A DNA stretch of 64,000 bases. Source: Dactylosporangium roseum. GTDB lineage: Bacteria; Actinomycetota; Actinomycetes; Mycobacteriales; Micromonosporaceae. Positions 52,935 to 61,641 of this stretch are shown piece by piece. A program made the translations under genes and the position numbers. The DNA lies in contig NZ_CP073721.1 in the NCBI RefSeq assembly GCF_025264685.1, positions 7,891,501-7,955,500 on the forward strand. The letters run 5' to 3'. The notes beneath the pieces were generated by a model. That model was not told where the DNA came from. It searched no databases and saw nothing but the letters and a program-made list of their open reading frames with translations. Numbering within the stretch: the stretch's first letter is position 1; each line of letters starts with the position of its first letter.

Positions 52935-53684
52935 TCAGTATCCCTCTTTGAGAGCGGGGTTGCCCGCCATGGGCACCTTGGTCTTCGTGCCGTTTTGAGA
53001 AACTACCACGTAGGGGCCGTGAGTCATGGCATCTGGACGGTTCCGATCGGAATAGCCAGGCATCACGCGAATCTGTCTGCCGAAATTGTCCGGATCACGG
53101 TATGTGATGCCGCCACCGCTCTTGCTCGGAACTCGTTCCCAATCGCTCGGAATTGCCGCATCGATTTCGGCGGCAGTGCGGCCGGTGAGCATATTCGGGT
53201 CAAAGGTGTTTGGATTGCCCCAGTCGGCTTTGCCGTCGGTCTCGGCCTTGCTCTCCCTTTCGGTGATTTCGGGTGCGTCGGGTTGGGGCCCTGTGGTGTT
53301 CTCGTTGGCCGGGTCGAGGTTTTCGAGCAGGTCAGGCCCGTCTGGTTGAGTGCTGTTCTCAGTGCCTTGGGCGACTTCCAGAGGTTCGATCGATGCTGCG
53401 GTGGTGTCGGTGGGTTCTGTAGTTGTGGGCTCGGGTTCCGGCGGTGTTAGGGCTGAGGGGTTGGGGTCGCCGGGTTTGGTGCCCGCTTCGCTCGGTCTCG
53501 GTGCGTCTGTCGGTGGTGGGGCCAGTTTGTCGACCGGGTGTTGGCTGTTGGCTGTACCGGCATCGGCGATGGGTTTTGCGGGCGCTGACCGGTCCGCTCG
53601 GTCCGTAGGTTCGGAGGGTTCGGGTGGTTTGGGCGGGTCGAGTGGGGGTCGTGGCGGGTACGGCCGGCTGCTGAGTTCGCTCAC
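52935..53684 (-). CDS. Proline-rich protein with C-terminal polymorphic-toxin-type domain
   Basis: About 249 residues. Residues 1-154 are low complexity (Pro, Glu, Asp, Thr), probably disordered. Residues 155-249 form a compact domain with NPNTFDPNML, IPSDWERVPSKSGGG, RQIRVMPG and HGPYVVVSQNG ending in VPMAGNPAL. This pattern is known to me as a C-terminal domain of RHS/YD-repeat and other polymorphic toxins. GTG start overlaps the HerA-like ATPase stop by four bases (GTGA). No signal peptide, so any export would need the linked ATPases. Activity unknown. Confidence 0.68.
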   Translation of the reverse strand: MSELSSRPYPPRPPLDPPKPPEPSEPTDRADRSAPAKPIADAGTANSQHPVDKLAPPPTDAPRPSEAGTKPGDPNPSALTPPEPEPTTTEPTDTTAASIEPLEVAQGTENSTQPDGPDLLENLDPANENTTGPQPDAPEITERESKAETDGKADWGNPNTFDPNMLTGRTAAEIDAAIPSDWERVPSKSGGGITYRDPDNFGRQIRVMPGYSDRNRPDAMTHGPYVVVSQNGTKTKVPMAGNPALKEGY

Positions 53685-56668
53685 GGCGTCCCCCCGATCG
53701 AGTCCGTCGTGGCGGGAAGGAATGCCGCCGGCCAGCGGCGGGCAACGGTGAGGTCGGCGAGCGCTTGTTCGAGGGCGGTCGACCAGTCCGGGGTGTCGTG
53801 TCGGTGGCCGACGGCGTTTTCCAGCGCGGATGGTGTGGTGTTTCCGTATAGCACTGCGTCGACCGCGGTTTGGTCGGCCAGCAGTTGCAGGCACCATCGG
53901 CGGACCAGGTTCTCCTGCTCGTGGCCGGTCGCGCCGTCGATGGGCCGGCCGTATTCGGCGGTCCAACGTTCGCTGTCGGGGTGGCGGCCGGGGTGTGGGT
54001 TGCCGGCGCAGTGGGCCTTGAGGGCTAGGAGGACGGGGTTCCAGGCGAAGCACGCGGCCAGCCAGCGTCGTGGCCGGTCGGGACAGCGGCCGCTGGGAGC
54101 CCCGGCGAGCTGCGCCCGGAGTTCGGCCGCGATGTGTGTGGCGAACTCCGCCGGGCTGTGGGATGCGGCAAGTGCCGCCGATCTGCTGGTCACCGCCGCG
54201 TCGACCGCATGGCGTATCGCGCAGTCCAGCAGGCGTGGATCGAGGGCGACGAGGTCGGCGTGTAGGTTCGGCCCGGGTGCTGGCGCGGGCATCCCGGCGA
54301 GGTGGCCGAGCACGGCGAGTTCAGCCCAGACCACCAGCCGCGGGTCGCGGTGCAGCAGTCGCCGGGCGGTGGTCATCGTCCGCAGTGTGCAGGGGTCGGC
54401 TTTGCATACTGCCGGGCACGTACCGTGGGGTTGGGTGATCAGCGCCGCGGGGGATGAGGTCCGTGTCGCCAGGGTGGATGCCTCCACGGTGGTTCCGTCC
54501 GGGACGGCGACGAGGATCGGGTGGTCCATGCCGTCGGTGAAGAACGCGCCGGTGCCGGGTGGGACGGTGACGAGAAACCGGGACTGGTCGTCGGTGAGGT
54601 TCATGGTCGCGCCGACGGTCTGCCGGTCGTCGGCTGCCGGCAGTCGGTGCACGATCTTGACGGCGGTGTTCTTGATGACGTCGGGTGCGAGCTTGGCGGG
54701 AATCTGCTCGGCGATGACCAGTCCCTCGCGGTAGGCGCGGACCTCGGCAAGCAGGGCGGCGAAAAGCTCTACCGCGTGCGCTGCCGGGCCGGGTTGGTCG
54801 GTGCGGCGAAGCAGCCGGTGCGCTTCCTCGATCACGGTCAGATGACGCAGCCCGCCGGCCTCAGGCGGCAGGGTGCGCTCGCGCATCCGTAGGTGCTCGA
54901 CGAGCTGGATCATGGTGGCGCCGATCAGGAACGCCTTGTCCCGGTCGTCGCCGACATCCTCGATCTCCAGGACCACATTGGCGTGCAGCAGTCGGTCGAA
55001 GTCCAGACGGTGGCCGCCCTCGAAGAATCGGCCCGTGGTGCCCAGACGCAGGCTGGACAGGCGGACCCCGACGTACCCTCGGACGTTGTCGGTGATCTCC
55101 CGGCCGTAGCCGATCGTCTCGATCACCTCGTTGGCGGTTGCCTGGAGGTCGGCCAGGGTCGGCAGCCGCGGCCGCACGCCGGGATGGGCGGGTTCGCCGA
55201 GGGTGAGGTCCCAGCCCAACCGTTCGTAGCAGCGGGTCAACGCGGCGGCGAGGACCTGCGGGAACGGCTCGTCGGTCTGGAACGCCGCGATGAACAGCGC
55301 CCTGGTGAGGTCGGCGTGGGTCTGCAACGGGAACCCTTCGGCGGGTTCCAGGGGGTTGAACCCGACCGGCGGCGTGTCCTTGTCACCCGGCCGCAGCACC
55401 ACCACCTCAGCACCCGGGAGACGGGCGGCCATGCGTCGGTATTCGGCCTTGGCCGGTTCGATCACCAGCCACGGCAGCCCGGCCCGGGTGGCCTGTTCCA
55501 GCAGGTGGCGCACGGTCTGGGACTTGCCCGCGCCGGTGGCGCCGCAGACGAAGGTGTGCCGGTTGAGACTGGTCAGCGGTACTGGCAGGTCGCTGGCGGG
55601 GATGCCGTCGCGGTCGAGGACTGCGCCGAGTGTGACGCCTGCTTCGGGCGTGACGCCTGGATCAGGCCAGCCGGTTTCGGGGGTGACGTCGAAGGCGGGC
55701 CTGGGCAGCACCCGGACACCCGGGATCTCCGCCGTCGGCGGCTGGGTCAGCGTGGCCAGCATGGGTGAGCCGGCCAGGAACGGGCTTTCCGCCACGTCCG
55801 CCACGGGGCATGCGGTGGTGTCCAGGGTGTTGTCCAGGTCGGTCGTTGTGGTGCCGGGGACGAGTGCGTACGGCAGGCCGGTCAGGTCGGTCGCCGCGCA
55901 CAGCAACCCGGCGACCGCCCGCGCGGCCGGGGCGTCAACGCCGCCGGTGAGCAGGTGGATGCGCCACAGACCGGTGGACTGCGCCGCCCGCAGCTCGTGG
56001 TGGCGGTGGTGCATCCGCTCCGCGTGCACCGCATGCTCCGGAGCGGCGGCGCGGGCGCGGGCGGCGCGTTCTTCTTCGGCCGCCCCCCGGGCGAGTTTCG
56101 TGATCTGCGGCGGAGCAACCGGTTGGGCGACCAGCAGCCAGGCGAACGACTGGTGCCAGGCGCCGAGCAGCCCGTCCGCGAGGGTGGGCCCGGGTTCGGC
56201 GCCGGGCCGGTCCGGGGTGGTGGCGAGCAGGCCGTCGACCACCGCGTGGATACGGGTCCAGCATGGCAGCGGCTCGAACAGAGCCAGCACGTCCGGTTCG
56301 GTGAGGGGACGACCGCGGGCGCCGGGCGGGAAGCTCAACGCGGCAGTACCGATGCCGGTGCCGGTGTGGGCGGCGGTGGTGAGTACGGTGACCGGCCTGT
56401 TAGCCGCTGGCCGTATCCAGCCGAACACCAAGGGCCCCCTGTCCGTGGCGACCGCCTGGTGGTAGACAGCCACCAGCGCCGCGAGCCGCCGCGACCGGTC
56501 CCCGCCACCGCCCTCACGGCCTGCCGCGTGTTCCGGCAGGGGTGTCCGCTCGTAGAGCTCCCGCACGGCGCACACCGACGACCGGCGCAGCACGGCGGTG
56601 ATTCCGGTTCCGATGGCGTCAACGGATTCGGCGACTACCGACATCACGGCTGGTTCACCCGCTCGCAT
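53681..56668 (-). CDS. HerA/DUF87-type ATPase
   Basis: About 995 residues from ATG 56668 (ATG 56644 is also possible). The N-terminal ~350 residues are an unrecognised domain. The hexameric-ATPase core has Walker A FVCGATGAGKSQTV (lysine near residue 382) and Walker B LTVIEEAHRLL near 607, with the arginine-finger-like segment after it and VIAEQIPAKLAPDVIKNT. A C-terminal ~250-residue extension is unrecognised and contains possible cysteine/histidine pairs (CPAVCKADPC). These ATPases pump DNA or protein. It is translationally coupled to the toxin-domain gene. Confidence 0.82.
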   Translation of the reverse strand: MRAGEPAVMSVVAESVDAIGTGITAVLRRSSVCAVRELYERTPLPEHAAGREGGGGDRSRRLAALVAVYHQAVATDRGPLVFGWIRPAANRPVTVLTTAAHTGTGIGTAALSFPPGARGRPLTEPDVLALFEPLPCWTRIHAVVDGLLATTPDRPGAEPGPTLADGLLGAWHQSFAWLLVAQPVAPPQITKLARGAAEEERAARARAAAPEHAVHAERMHHRHHELRAAQSTGLWRIHLLTGGVDAPAARAVAGLLCAATDLTGLPYALVPGTTTTDLDNTLDTTACPVADVAESPFLAGSPMLATLTQPPTAEIPGVRVLPRPAFDVTPETGWPDPGVTPEAGVTLGAVLDRDGIPASDLPVPLTSLNRHTFVCGATGAGKSQTVRHLLEQATRAGLPWLVIEPAKAEYRRMAARLPGAEVVVLRPGDKDTPPVGFNPLEPAEGFPLQTHADLTRALFIAAFQTDEPFPQVLAAALTRCYERLGWDLTLGEPAHPGVRPRLPTLADLQATANEVIETIGYGREITDNVRGYVGVRLSSLRLGTTGRFFEGGHRLDFDRLLHANVVLEIEDVGDDRDKAFLIGATMIQLVEHLRMRERTLPPEAGGLRHLTVIEEAHRLLRRTDQPGPAAHAVELFAALLAEVRAYREGLVIAEQIPAKLAPDVIKNTAVKIVHRLPAADDRQTVGATMNLTDDQSRFLVTVPPGTGAFFTDGMDHPILVAVPDGTTVEASTLATRTSSPAALITQPHGTCPAVCKADPCTLRTMTTARRLLHRDPRLVVWAELAVLGHLAGMPAPAPGPNLHADLVALDPRLLDCAIRHAVDAAVTSRSAALAASHSPAEFATHIAAELRAQLAGAPSGRCPDRPRRWLAACFAWNPVLLALKAHCAGNPHPGRHPDSERWTAEYGRPIDGATGHEQENLVRRWCLQLLADQTAVDAVLYGNTTPSALENAVGHRHDTPDWSTALEQALADLTVARRWPAAFLPATTDSIGGTP

Positions 56669-57338
56669 CGTCACCTGGCCGCGTATCACGCGCGCCGGTC
56701 GCGGCGCCGCCCACGGTCGGGGACCGGCGAGGGGAACGCGAGCCGGGACCTGTACGAGCCGGCGTAAATGGGGCAAGACGCGGGTGGAGCGGTTCGAGCG
56801 CGCCGGTCAAGATCGTCCCTCCCTACCACGGGAACAAACCAGGCAGTGGGGTCACGGCCAAACGCCCGTTCGGCAATTCCTGGATCGATCTGTTCCCCGA
56901 ACTGTTTGACGGACGGCAATGCTGGGTTAATCCGTGCTGCCATCGATCATGATCTTTATGCTCATGCCGTTGATGATCGTCGCAAGCTCACGGCAGAGCG
57001 CCGACATAGCTTCTGGTGTATCAGACGTCGTGCATTTTCCGCCAGCCCCGAGGGCCATAACTGTCTATTCATAGAGCGCAATCCGACATTCTGGCAAGAT
57101 CGATTTATGGCGCTCGTTCGATTGCACTGCGGCGACGCCTTCGGACACGTCACGGCGGCGGCACCTGGGTCATGATCAACATTTTTGTGGCCCGCGATCG
57201 GCGTTTCCCAACCATGCAGTATTCGCTGTGTGAGTGAGGTCCTGGTGGTCTTGATGTGCGGGGTGGTGAAATGGTGTGGGTTTCTGCTTGAGTGGCGCGT
57301 AGCTATCGGGGACTGTGTTTGCCTGGGGGACACGGATC
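56669..57338. promoter_or_regulatory. 670-base divergent intergenic region
   Basis: Separates the HerA-like operon from the membrane protein gene. It is AT-richer than both coding regions, especially 56930-57200, and must contain both promoters. GGGGGA about eight bases before the ATG at 57339 is the ribosome binding site for the rightward gene. No gene or RNA is recognisable. Confidence 0.45.
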
Positions 57339-59297
57339 ATGGATGTACCGCCGGTCCATTCGCCTGCGGTGTTTCCCGCTGTGCTGTTCACGCCGGGCGA
57401 GCGGCTGGGGTGGTCGTTTCGTGATCCCGGCGTGCACCAGCGACCATTCCCGAAACCTGAACCGCAGGTGGAGCCGGTACCGCAGCGGCTGCACACGGTG
57501 GCGGAGCAGGCGTGGGCCAGAACGCGTCGCCGGCTGCTGCGGATCTCGGGGCGGGCGGTGCTGGTCACCGCCGCCGTGGGGCTCGCCGGTGCGGTGTTCC
57601 ATTTGCCGATGCGGGGACCGTTCCTCGCGCTGCTCGGATTCACCGCCGGGGTAACCGGGGTGATCGTGGCGTGGGGATACCGCCGCCACACGGCCGTCAG
57701 GCGCGCCGAACGGCGCCGCCGACGGCGTCACGCCCGGCGGCTGGCGGCGTGGCGGGTCGAACGGGCCGCGTTCGACGCGGCCGAGCGGGAACGGGTCGCG
57801 GCGTATCCGCGGTGGGGAGCGGCCGCGCCGGCGCCCGGAGCACGCCGTATCGACGTCATCGGCGGCAACCTGTGGGCCTGGGAAGCACTGCTCGCGGTGT
57901 TCGGCGCCTCCCTGCTGGGCACCCGAGGCCCGGTCACCATGGTCGACCTGACCGGCGAGGACGTGTGCCGGTCCACCAGAGACCTGGCCGAGGCCCACCA
58001 ACTGTCCGTCGCGGTGCAGCGCCTTCCCGCCGAACTGGCCCGGTCCGACCTGCTCGGCGGTCTCCGCGCTGAGCAGGTGGTGGACGTCCTGGTCGAGTCC
58101 ATGCACGGCGGTGAAGCGCCGGCCGACCGGTCCGCGCGAGCGACCGACGACCGGATCCTCTCAGCCGTCTGCCACGTCCTCGGCGACAACATGTCCATCG
58201 GGCGGGTAGGCGCCGCGCTGCGAGTCCTGATGGATGAACCCGGCGCCACCCCCGAACTCACCGACGACGAACGCGGCCAGGTGGCCGCGCTGTTCTCCGA
58301 CGAGTACCGCCGCGGCGCCTTCGACCAGATCCGCCGCATGGAAGCCCATCTGCACCCGATACGCGACCTCGGCAGCGACAAGCGTCCCCAGCCCGACGCC
58401 GACCTCACCTGCCTGACCACCGTCACCAGCGGGCACACCGCGCGCGGCGACCTGCTCAACGATCTGATCGTGCAATGGCTGACCCGCCGGGTCGCCGAAC
58501 AGCCCGACCGCACCCGCGCCCTGCTCATCACCGGTGCGGACCACCTCGCCCATCGGCACATCCAGGCACTGACCAACATCTGCGACCGTCGGCACGTCCT
58601 GCTCGTCCTGCTCCACGCGCACCTGCGCGACACCGCCCTACAGTCCCTCGGCGCCGGCCCGGTCGCGTTCATGAAACTCGGCCATCACGAACAAGCCACC
58701 GCCGCCGCCGACTTCATCGGCCACGACCACAGCTTCGTCGTCTCCGGACTCACCCACACCACCAGCAGCGAACACAGCACCAGCCATGCCCGCAGCGAGG
58801 GCGGCAGCCGTGAACGCAGCCACTCGCACAGCGACTCCACCAGCAGCGACCACACGGACCCGCTCCCCTTCGACCACACCCGAAGCCGCACCACCAGCCG
58901 CACTTGGGGCAGCGGGCAGAACTGGTCGACAACCACGACCACCAGCGACGGCAGCAGTTGGAGCGACGCCACCAACCTGCAACGCGTCCACGAACACACC
59001 GTGCAACCACGCACCCTGCAGAACCTGCCCGACTACGCGCTACTCCTCGTCGAACCACACCCCGACGGCCCCACCCTGCAAGCCGTCGAATTCCACCCCG
59101 TGATCAGCACACTTCCGGATGTCAGCATGGACCCGCTCCCCAACCTGTCCACAACTCGGCCCGCCACCGAATCCGCCCGCACACACAAACTGTCCTATCA
59201 GGACAGCCAACTGCCCCACCCCACCTGGCCGTCGGCCGCACCGCCCCCGATACACGACCTCCCGGAGAATCCCCGCAGGCAGGAAGGCTCCTGGTGA
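57339..59297 (+). CDS. Membrane protein resembling a degenerate coupling ATPase
   Basis: A 652-residue protein. Two membrane helices at about residues 72-89 and 93-113 are followed by a basic stretch and a cytoplasmic domain with IDVIGGNLWAWEALLAVFGA, VTMVDLTGED and ALLITGADHLAHRH. These look like the strands of a VirD4/FtsK-type core, but no GxxxxGK[ST] Walker A is present, so it may not hydrolyse ATP. Residues ~465-560 are strikingly rich in Ser, Thr, His and Arg. ATG 57339 has a good ribosome binding site. It is divergent from the true HerA-like ATPase and probably works with it. Confidence 0.65.
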   Translation: MDVPPVHSPAVFPAVLFTPGERLGWSFRDPGVHQRPFPKPEPQVEPVPQRLHTVAEQAWARTRRRLLRISGRAVLVTAAVGLAGAVFHLPMRGPFLALLGFTAGVTGVIVAWGYRRHTAVRRAERRRRRRHARRLAAWRVERAAFDAAERERVAAYPRWGAAAPAPGARRIDVIGGNLWAWEALLAVFGASLLGTRGPVTMVDLTGEDVCRSTRDLAEAHQLSVAVQRLPAELARSDLLGGLRAEQVVDVLVESMHGGEAPADRSARATDDRILSAVCHVLGDNMSIGRVGAALRVLMDEPGATPELTDDERGQVAALFSDEYRRGAFDQIRRMEAHLHPIRDLGSDKRPQPDADLTCLTTVTSGHTARGDLLNDLIVQWLTRRVAEQPDRTRALLITGADHLAHRHIQALTNICDRRHVLLVLLHAHLRDTALQSLGAGPVAFMKLGHHEQATAAADFIGHDHSFVVSGLTHTTSSEHSTSHARSEGGSRERSHSHSDSTSSDHTDPLPFDHTRSRTTSRTWGSGQNWSTTTTTSDGSSWSDATNLQRVHEHTVQPRTLQNLPDYALLLVEPHPDGPTLQAVEFHPVISTLPDVSMDPLPNLSTTRPATESARTHKLSYQDSQLPHPTWPSAAPPPIHDLPENPRRQEGSW

Positions 59298-59322
59298 GGC
59301 CCGAAATCGTGGAGCGGCTGCG

Positions 59323-59465
59323 ATGCCGCAGGACAATCCAGGCTGAGGCTACCAGCGCGTCCAAGGCGAACTGCTCGGCCTCGGACACCGCATCGGCGCC
59401 TCCACGATCCGCCGGATCCTCACCAGACTTCGTGCGGCAGCGGGCGCGGTCGATCCGCGCCCGCG
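59323..59465 (+). pseudogene. Integrase-core (rve) transposase remnant with an in-frame stop
   Basis: Translation gives MPQDNPG, a TGA, then GYQRVQGELLGLGHRIGAST continuing with IRRILTRLR, the start of an IS3/IS481-like integrase core. The stop and the loss of everything beyond about 45 codons make it dead. It marks the right edge of the ATPase/toxin locus. Confidence 0.7.
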
Positions 59466-60209
59466 TCAGCGCAGCCAGACGGTGCCGCCGACGGTGACCT
59501 CGCCGACGTGCCGGGGAGTGGCGTAGACACCGGCCCGGTTCCGATTCGCGCTCCTGACCGCCGCGAACAGTCCCAGATTGTCGTCGGCGCCGGAACCCGG
59601 TGCGAGATCGAGCACTTCACAGCGGGTCGTGTGCCGATCGACCCGCAGGATCGCGGCGTCGTTGCCGTCGCCGAGGCGTAGCTCTCGCCCGAGCCACTGC
59701 CGCTCCGGCCATGAGCGGCCGGGATCGGTCTCGATGACGACATTCGGCCGGAAGCGCTGCCAGGCCGGATCGCCGGCGCCCGCGAGGTCGGCCACCGCCC
59801 GCATCGTGGCGGTGGAGATGACGCTCACCGGCATCGCATCGTGTGTACCGCTCCACAGTCGGACGAGCATGAGCGGCTCGCCGAGCGCATCGGTTGCGAA
59901 CTCGGCGAAGGCGGCGCGGGCCGCGAGATCCTTGGGGTCGATGAGCCAGTCGCGGTCAGGCGTGGCGATCCGCAGTGCTGTGGACGTCGGGACCGTACTG
60001 GCCGTCCATCGCAGGATTCTTGGGAACTGCCGCGACGAGACCCACGGCAGCCCCGACGGGTCCCCGGTCCGCAGCAGTGCGAACCCGCGGTCGTTGCTGA
60101 CCCCGTGCCAGCCGATCCGAGAGCTGTCGAGGGCCTCACCGCCCGCGGCCTTCAACGGATACCGGGCGATGTGGCTCACCCGCCCGAGCGGCTTCCAGTC
60201 ACCGCTCAT
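59466..60209 (-). CDS. MOSC domain protein
   Basis: A 247-residue protein with a MOSC N-terminal barrel (HIARYPLKAAGGEALDSSRI) and a MOSC domain containing the likely sulfur-acceptor cysteine in VDRHTTRCEVLDLAPG. MOSC proteins handle sulfur transfer to molybdenum cofactor or reduce N-hydroxylated compounds. It overlaps the upstream PrnB-like gene by 11 bases and is probably cotranscribed, which hints at a shared oxidative or reductive step. Confidence 0.86.
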   Translation of the reverse strand: MSGDWKPLGRVSHIARYPLKAAGGEALDSSRIGWHGVSNDRGFALLRTGDPSGLPWVSSRQFPRILRWTASTVPTSTALRIATPDRDWLIDPKDLAARAAFAEFATDALGEPLMLVRLWSGTHDAMPVSVISTATMRAVADLAGAGDPAWQRFRPNVVIETDPGRSWPERQWLGRELRLGDGNDAAILRVDRHTTRCEVLDLAPGSGADDNLGLFAAVRSANRNRAGVYATPRHVGEVTVGGTVWLR

Positions 60210-61440
60210 GCGTAACCTCCTCTTTCCGGATGGCCGTCGGGCCGGTGTCGGTCATCTTCAGTGCGACGAGGAAGTTCTTCCAGGCCGCGTTGGTGCGCCG
60301 GGTGTCGTGCAGGCGCCGCGTGTGCTCATGGCCGTGCCCGCCGACGCCGGTGCCCGGGTCAACGGGCAGCGCGCTTCGCTCAGCCGGGGTCAGGCCGGCG
60401 CCGTATTGCGTGAGATGTGTGTTGATCAGGCCGACGTGAGCGCCGGAGCCGCCGCAGAAGGACCGGTAGAGGGCCCGCGCCGCCTCGCCGGCGGCGAGCA
60501 GGTTACGCGACGATCTGAGCCGCGACGCCACCTCGTCCGTCGGCGCGACCGACATCGTGGCCGCATCGCTGTATCCGGCCGCGGCACTGAGCGCGTCGAT
60601 GACTGACGGCGTGGTCATGTACGTGTGCAGCAGGCGCCGCTCGTCGCCGTCGAGCTCGGGCACGAATCCCTGTACGTACCGCTCGTAATGCTCGTCCGCC
60701 GTTCCGAGCAGGAAGTCCGTCCCGGCCATGTCCACGATGTAGGCCGCATTCGGCCCGCCGTAGAGCTTGCCCGCGATGCGCGTTTTCGGCAGCCAGACGC
60801 GCATCTCGTTGAACTGCGCCGGCGTCTGACCGGGCAGTCCGTCGGGGCCGCGGTTGAAGTCGCGGAATTGCTGTTGTGCCTGATCGAGCACCGCCGCTGC
60901 GGCCAGGAGCAGGCGGGATGCGACGGACGAGCCGCCCGTCCGGACGTCGCCGGCGCAGACCGGCGCCAGGAGGCCGTGCACCGCCTGTCGCATGATGGTC
61001 TGTGACACCACGGCTGTCATGAAGAACCGCTCGTACGCGGAGCCCGTGAAGGTGAACTGGACGGGCGGAACGTTGGTCAGCCAGTACCCCTTGTGACTCA
61101 GCGCGGGACGGCCCCCTGGATCGGCCAGTCCGACAAGGACCTTGTCGAGCTTGGGCAGGCGGGTGAGGATCGCCCCAGGCGGGAACCCCAGCGGCTGAGC
61201 CAGGCGCTCGGCGGCCAGCACCACCATGCCACATCCACGCCGGAGAAGGTCCGCGTCGTCGGGGCCGACCGTGCCGGCGATCGATGCGACGGCATCGACA
61301 ATCGGTGTGACCGTGCTGAGCCAGACGCCCAGAGCGATCCGCCCGTCCCGGCATGCGCAGTTGAGCAGGGGAAAGTCTTTCATCATAAATCGGGTAAACG
61401 TGGTCATCGCCTCGGCCGGCGACATCTTCGTGTGTACCAT
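60199..61440 (-). CDS. PrnB/DUF1864-like (indoleamine-dioxygenase-fold) protein
   Basis: A 413-residue protein. The central region FNEMRVWLPKTRIAGKLYGG and the following DFLLGTADEHYERYV resemble DUF1864/PrnB proteins, heme enzymes of the tryptophan/indoleamine 2,3-dioxygenase superfamily found in pyrrolnitrin and related pathways. Several histidines near the C-terminus (GVGGHGHEHTRRLHD) are notable. GTG or ATG near 61440 starts it. The assignment is by motif memory and moderate. It is divergent from the SARP-like regulator gene. Confidence 0.5.
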   Translation of the reverse strand: MVHTKMSPAEAMTTFTRFMMKDFPLLNCACRDGRIALGVWLSTVTPIVDAVASIAGTVGPDDADLLRRGCGMVVLAAERLAQPLGFPPGAILTRLPKLDKVLVGLADPGGRPALSHKGYWLTNVPPVQFTFTGSAYERFFMTAVVSQTIMRQAVHGLLAPVCAGDVRTGGSSVASRLLLAAAAVLDQAQQQFRDFNRGPDGLPGQTPAQFNEMRVWLPKTRIAGKLYGGPNAAYIVDMAGTDFLLGTADEHYERYVQGFVPELDGDERRLLHTYMTTPSVIDALSAAAGYSDAATMSVAPTDEVASRLRSSRNLLAAGEAARALYRSFCGGSGAHVGLINTHLTQYGAGLTPAERSALPVDPGTGVGGHGHEHTRRLHDTRRTNAAWKNFLVALKMTDTGPTAIRKEEVTHER

Positions 61441-61641
61441 CTGAACGCCCCCCTTCTGGCCGTGTCTCCGTTGTATTCCTGGTGCGGAGAAGCGGGAGTG
61501 CGCCCGTGATGTCGCCGCTGTGAAGGGAGCCTTGGGCCGGTCCGTGACGCATCACATGTCTTTCACTAACGCTTCCTTCGCCGGCTCGTAAAGTTGTGGC
61601 ATCAACTCGGTCAAGGTCTTGGGAGTGAGGTCCAAGCGTTC
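61441..61641. promoter_or_regulatory. Divergent promoter region of the right-end cluster
   Basis: 201 bases between the PrnB-like and SARP-like genes. SARP proteins bind direct heptamer repeats; none is obvious by eye here. Confidence 0.4.

Noticed and set aside
52616..59297. Conjugative element or type IV secretion island
   Set aside because: The HerA-like and coupling-like proteins suggest it, but no relaxase, VirB6/VirB8-like gene, integrase with attachment sites or plasmid functions were found nearby.
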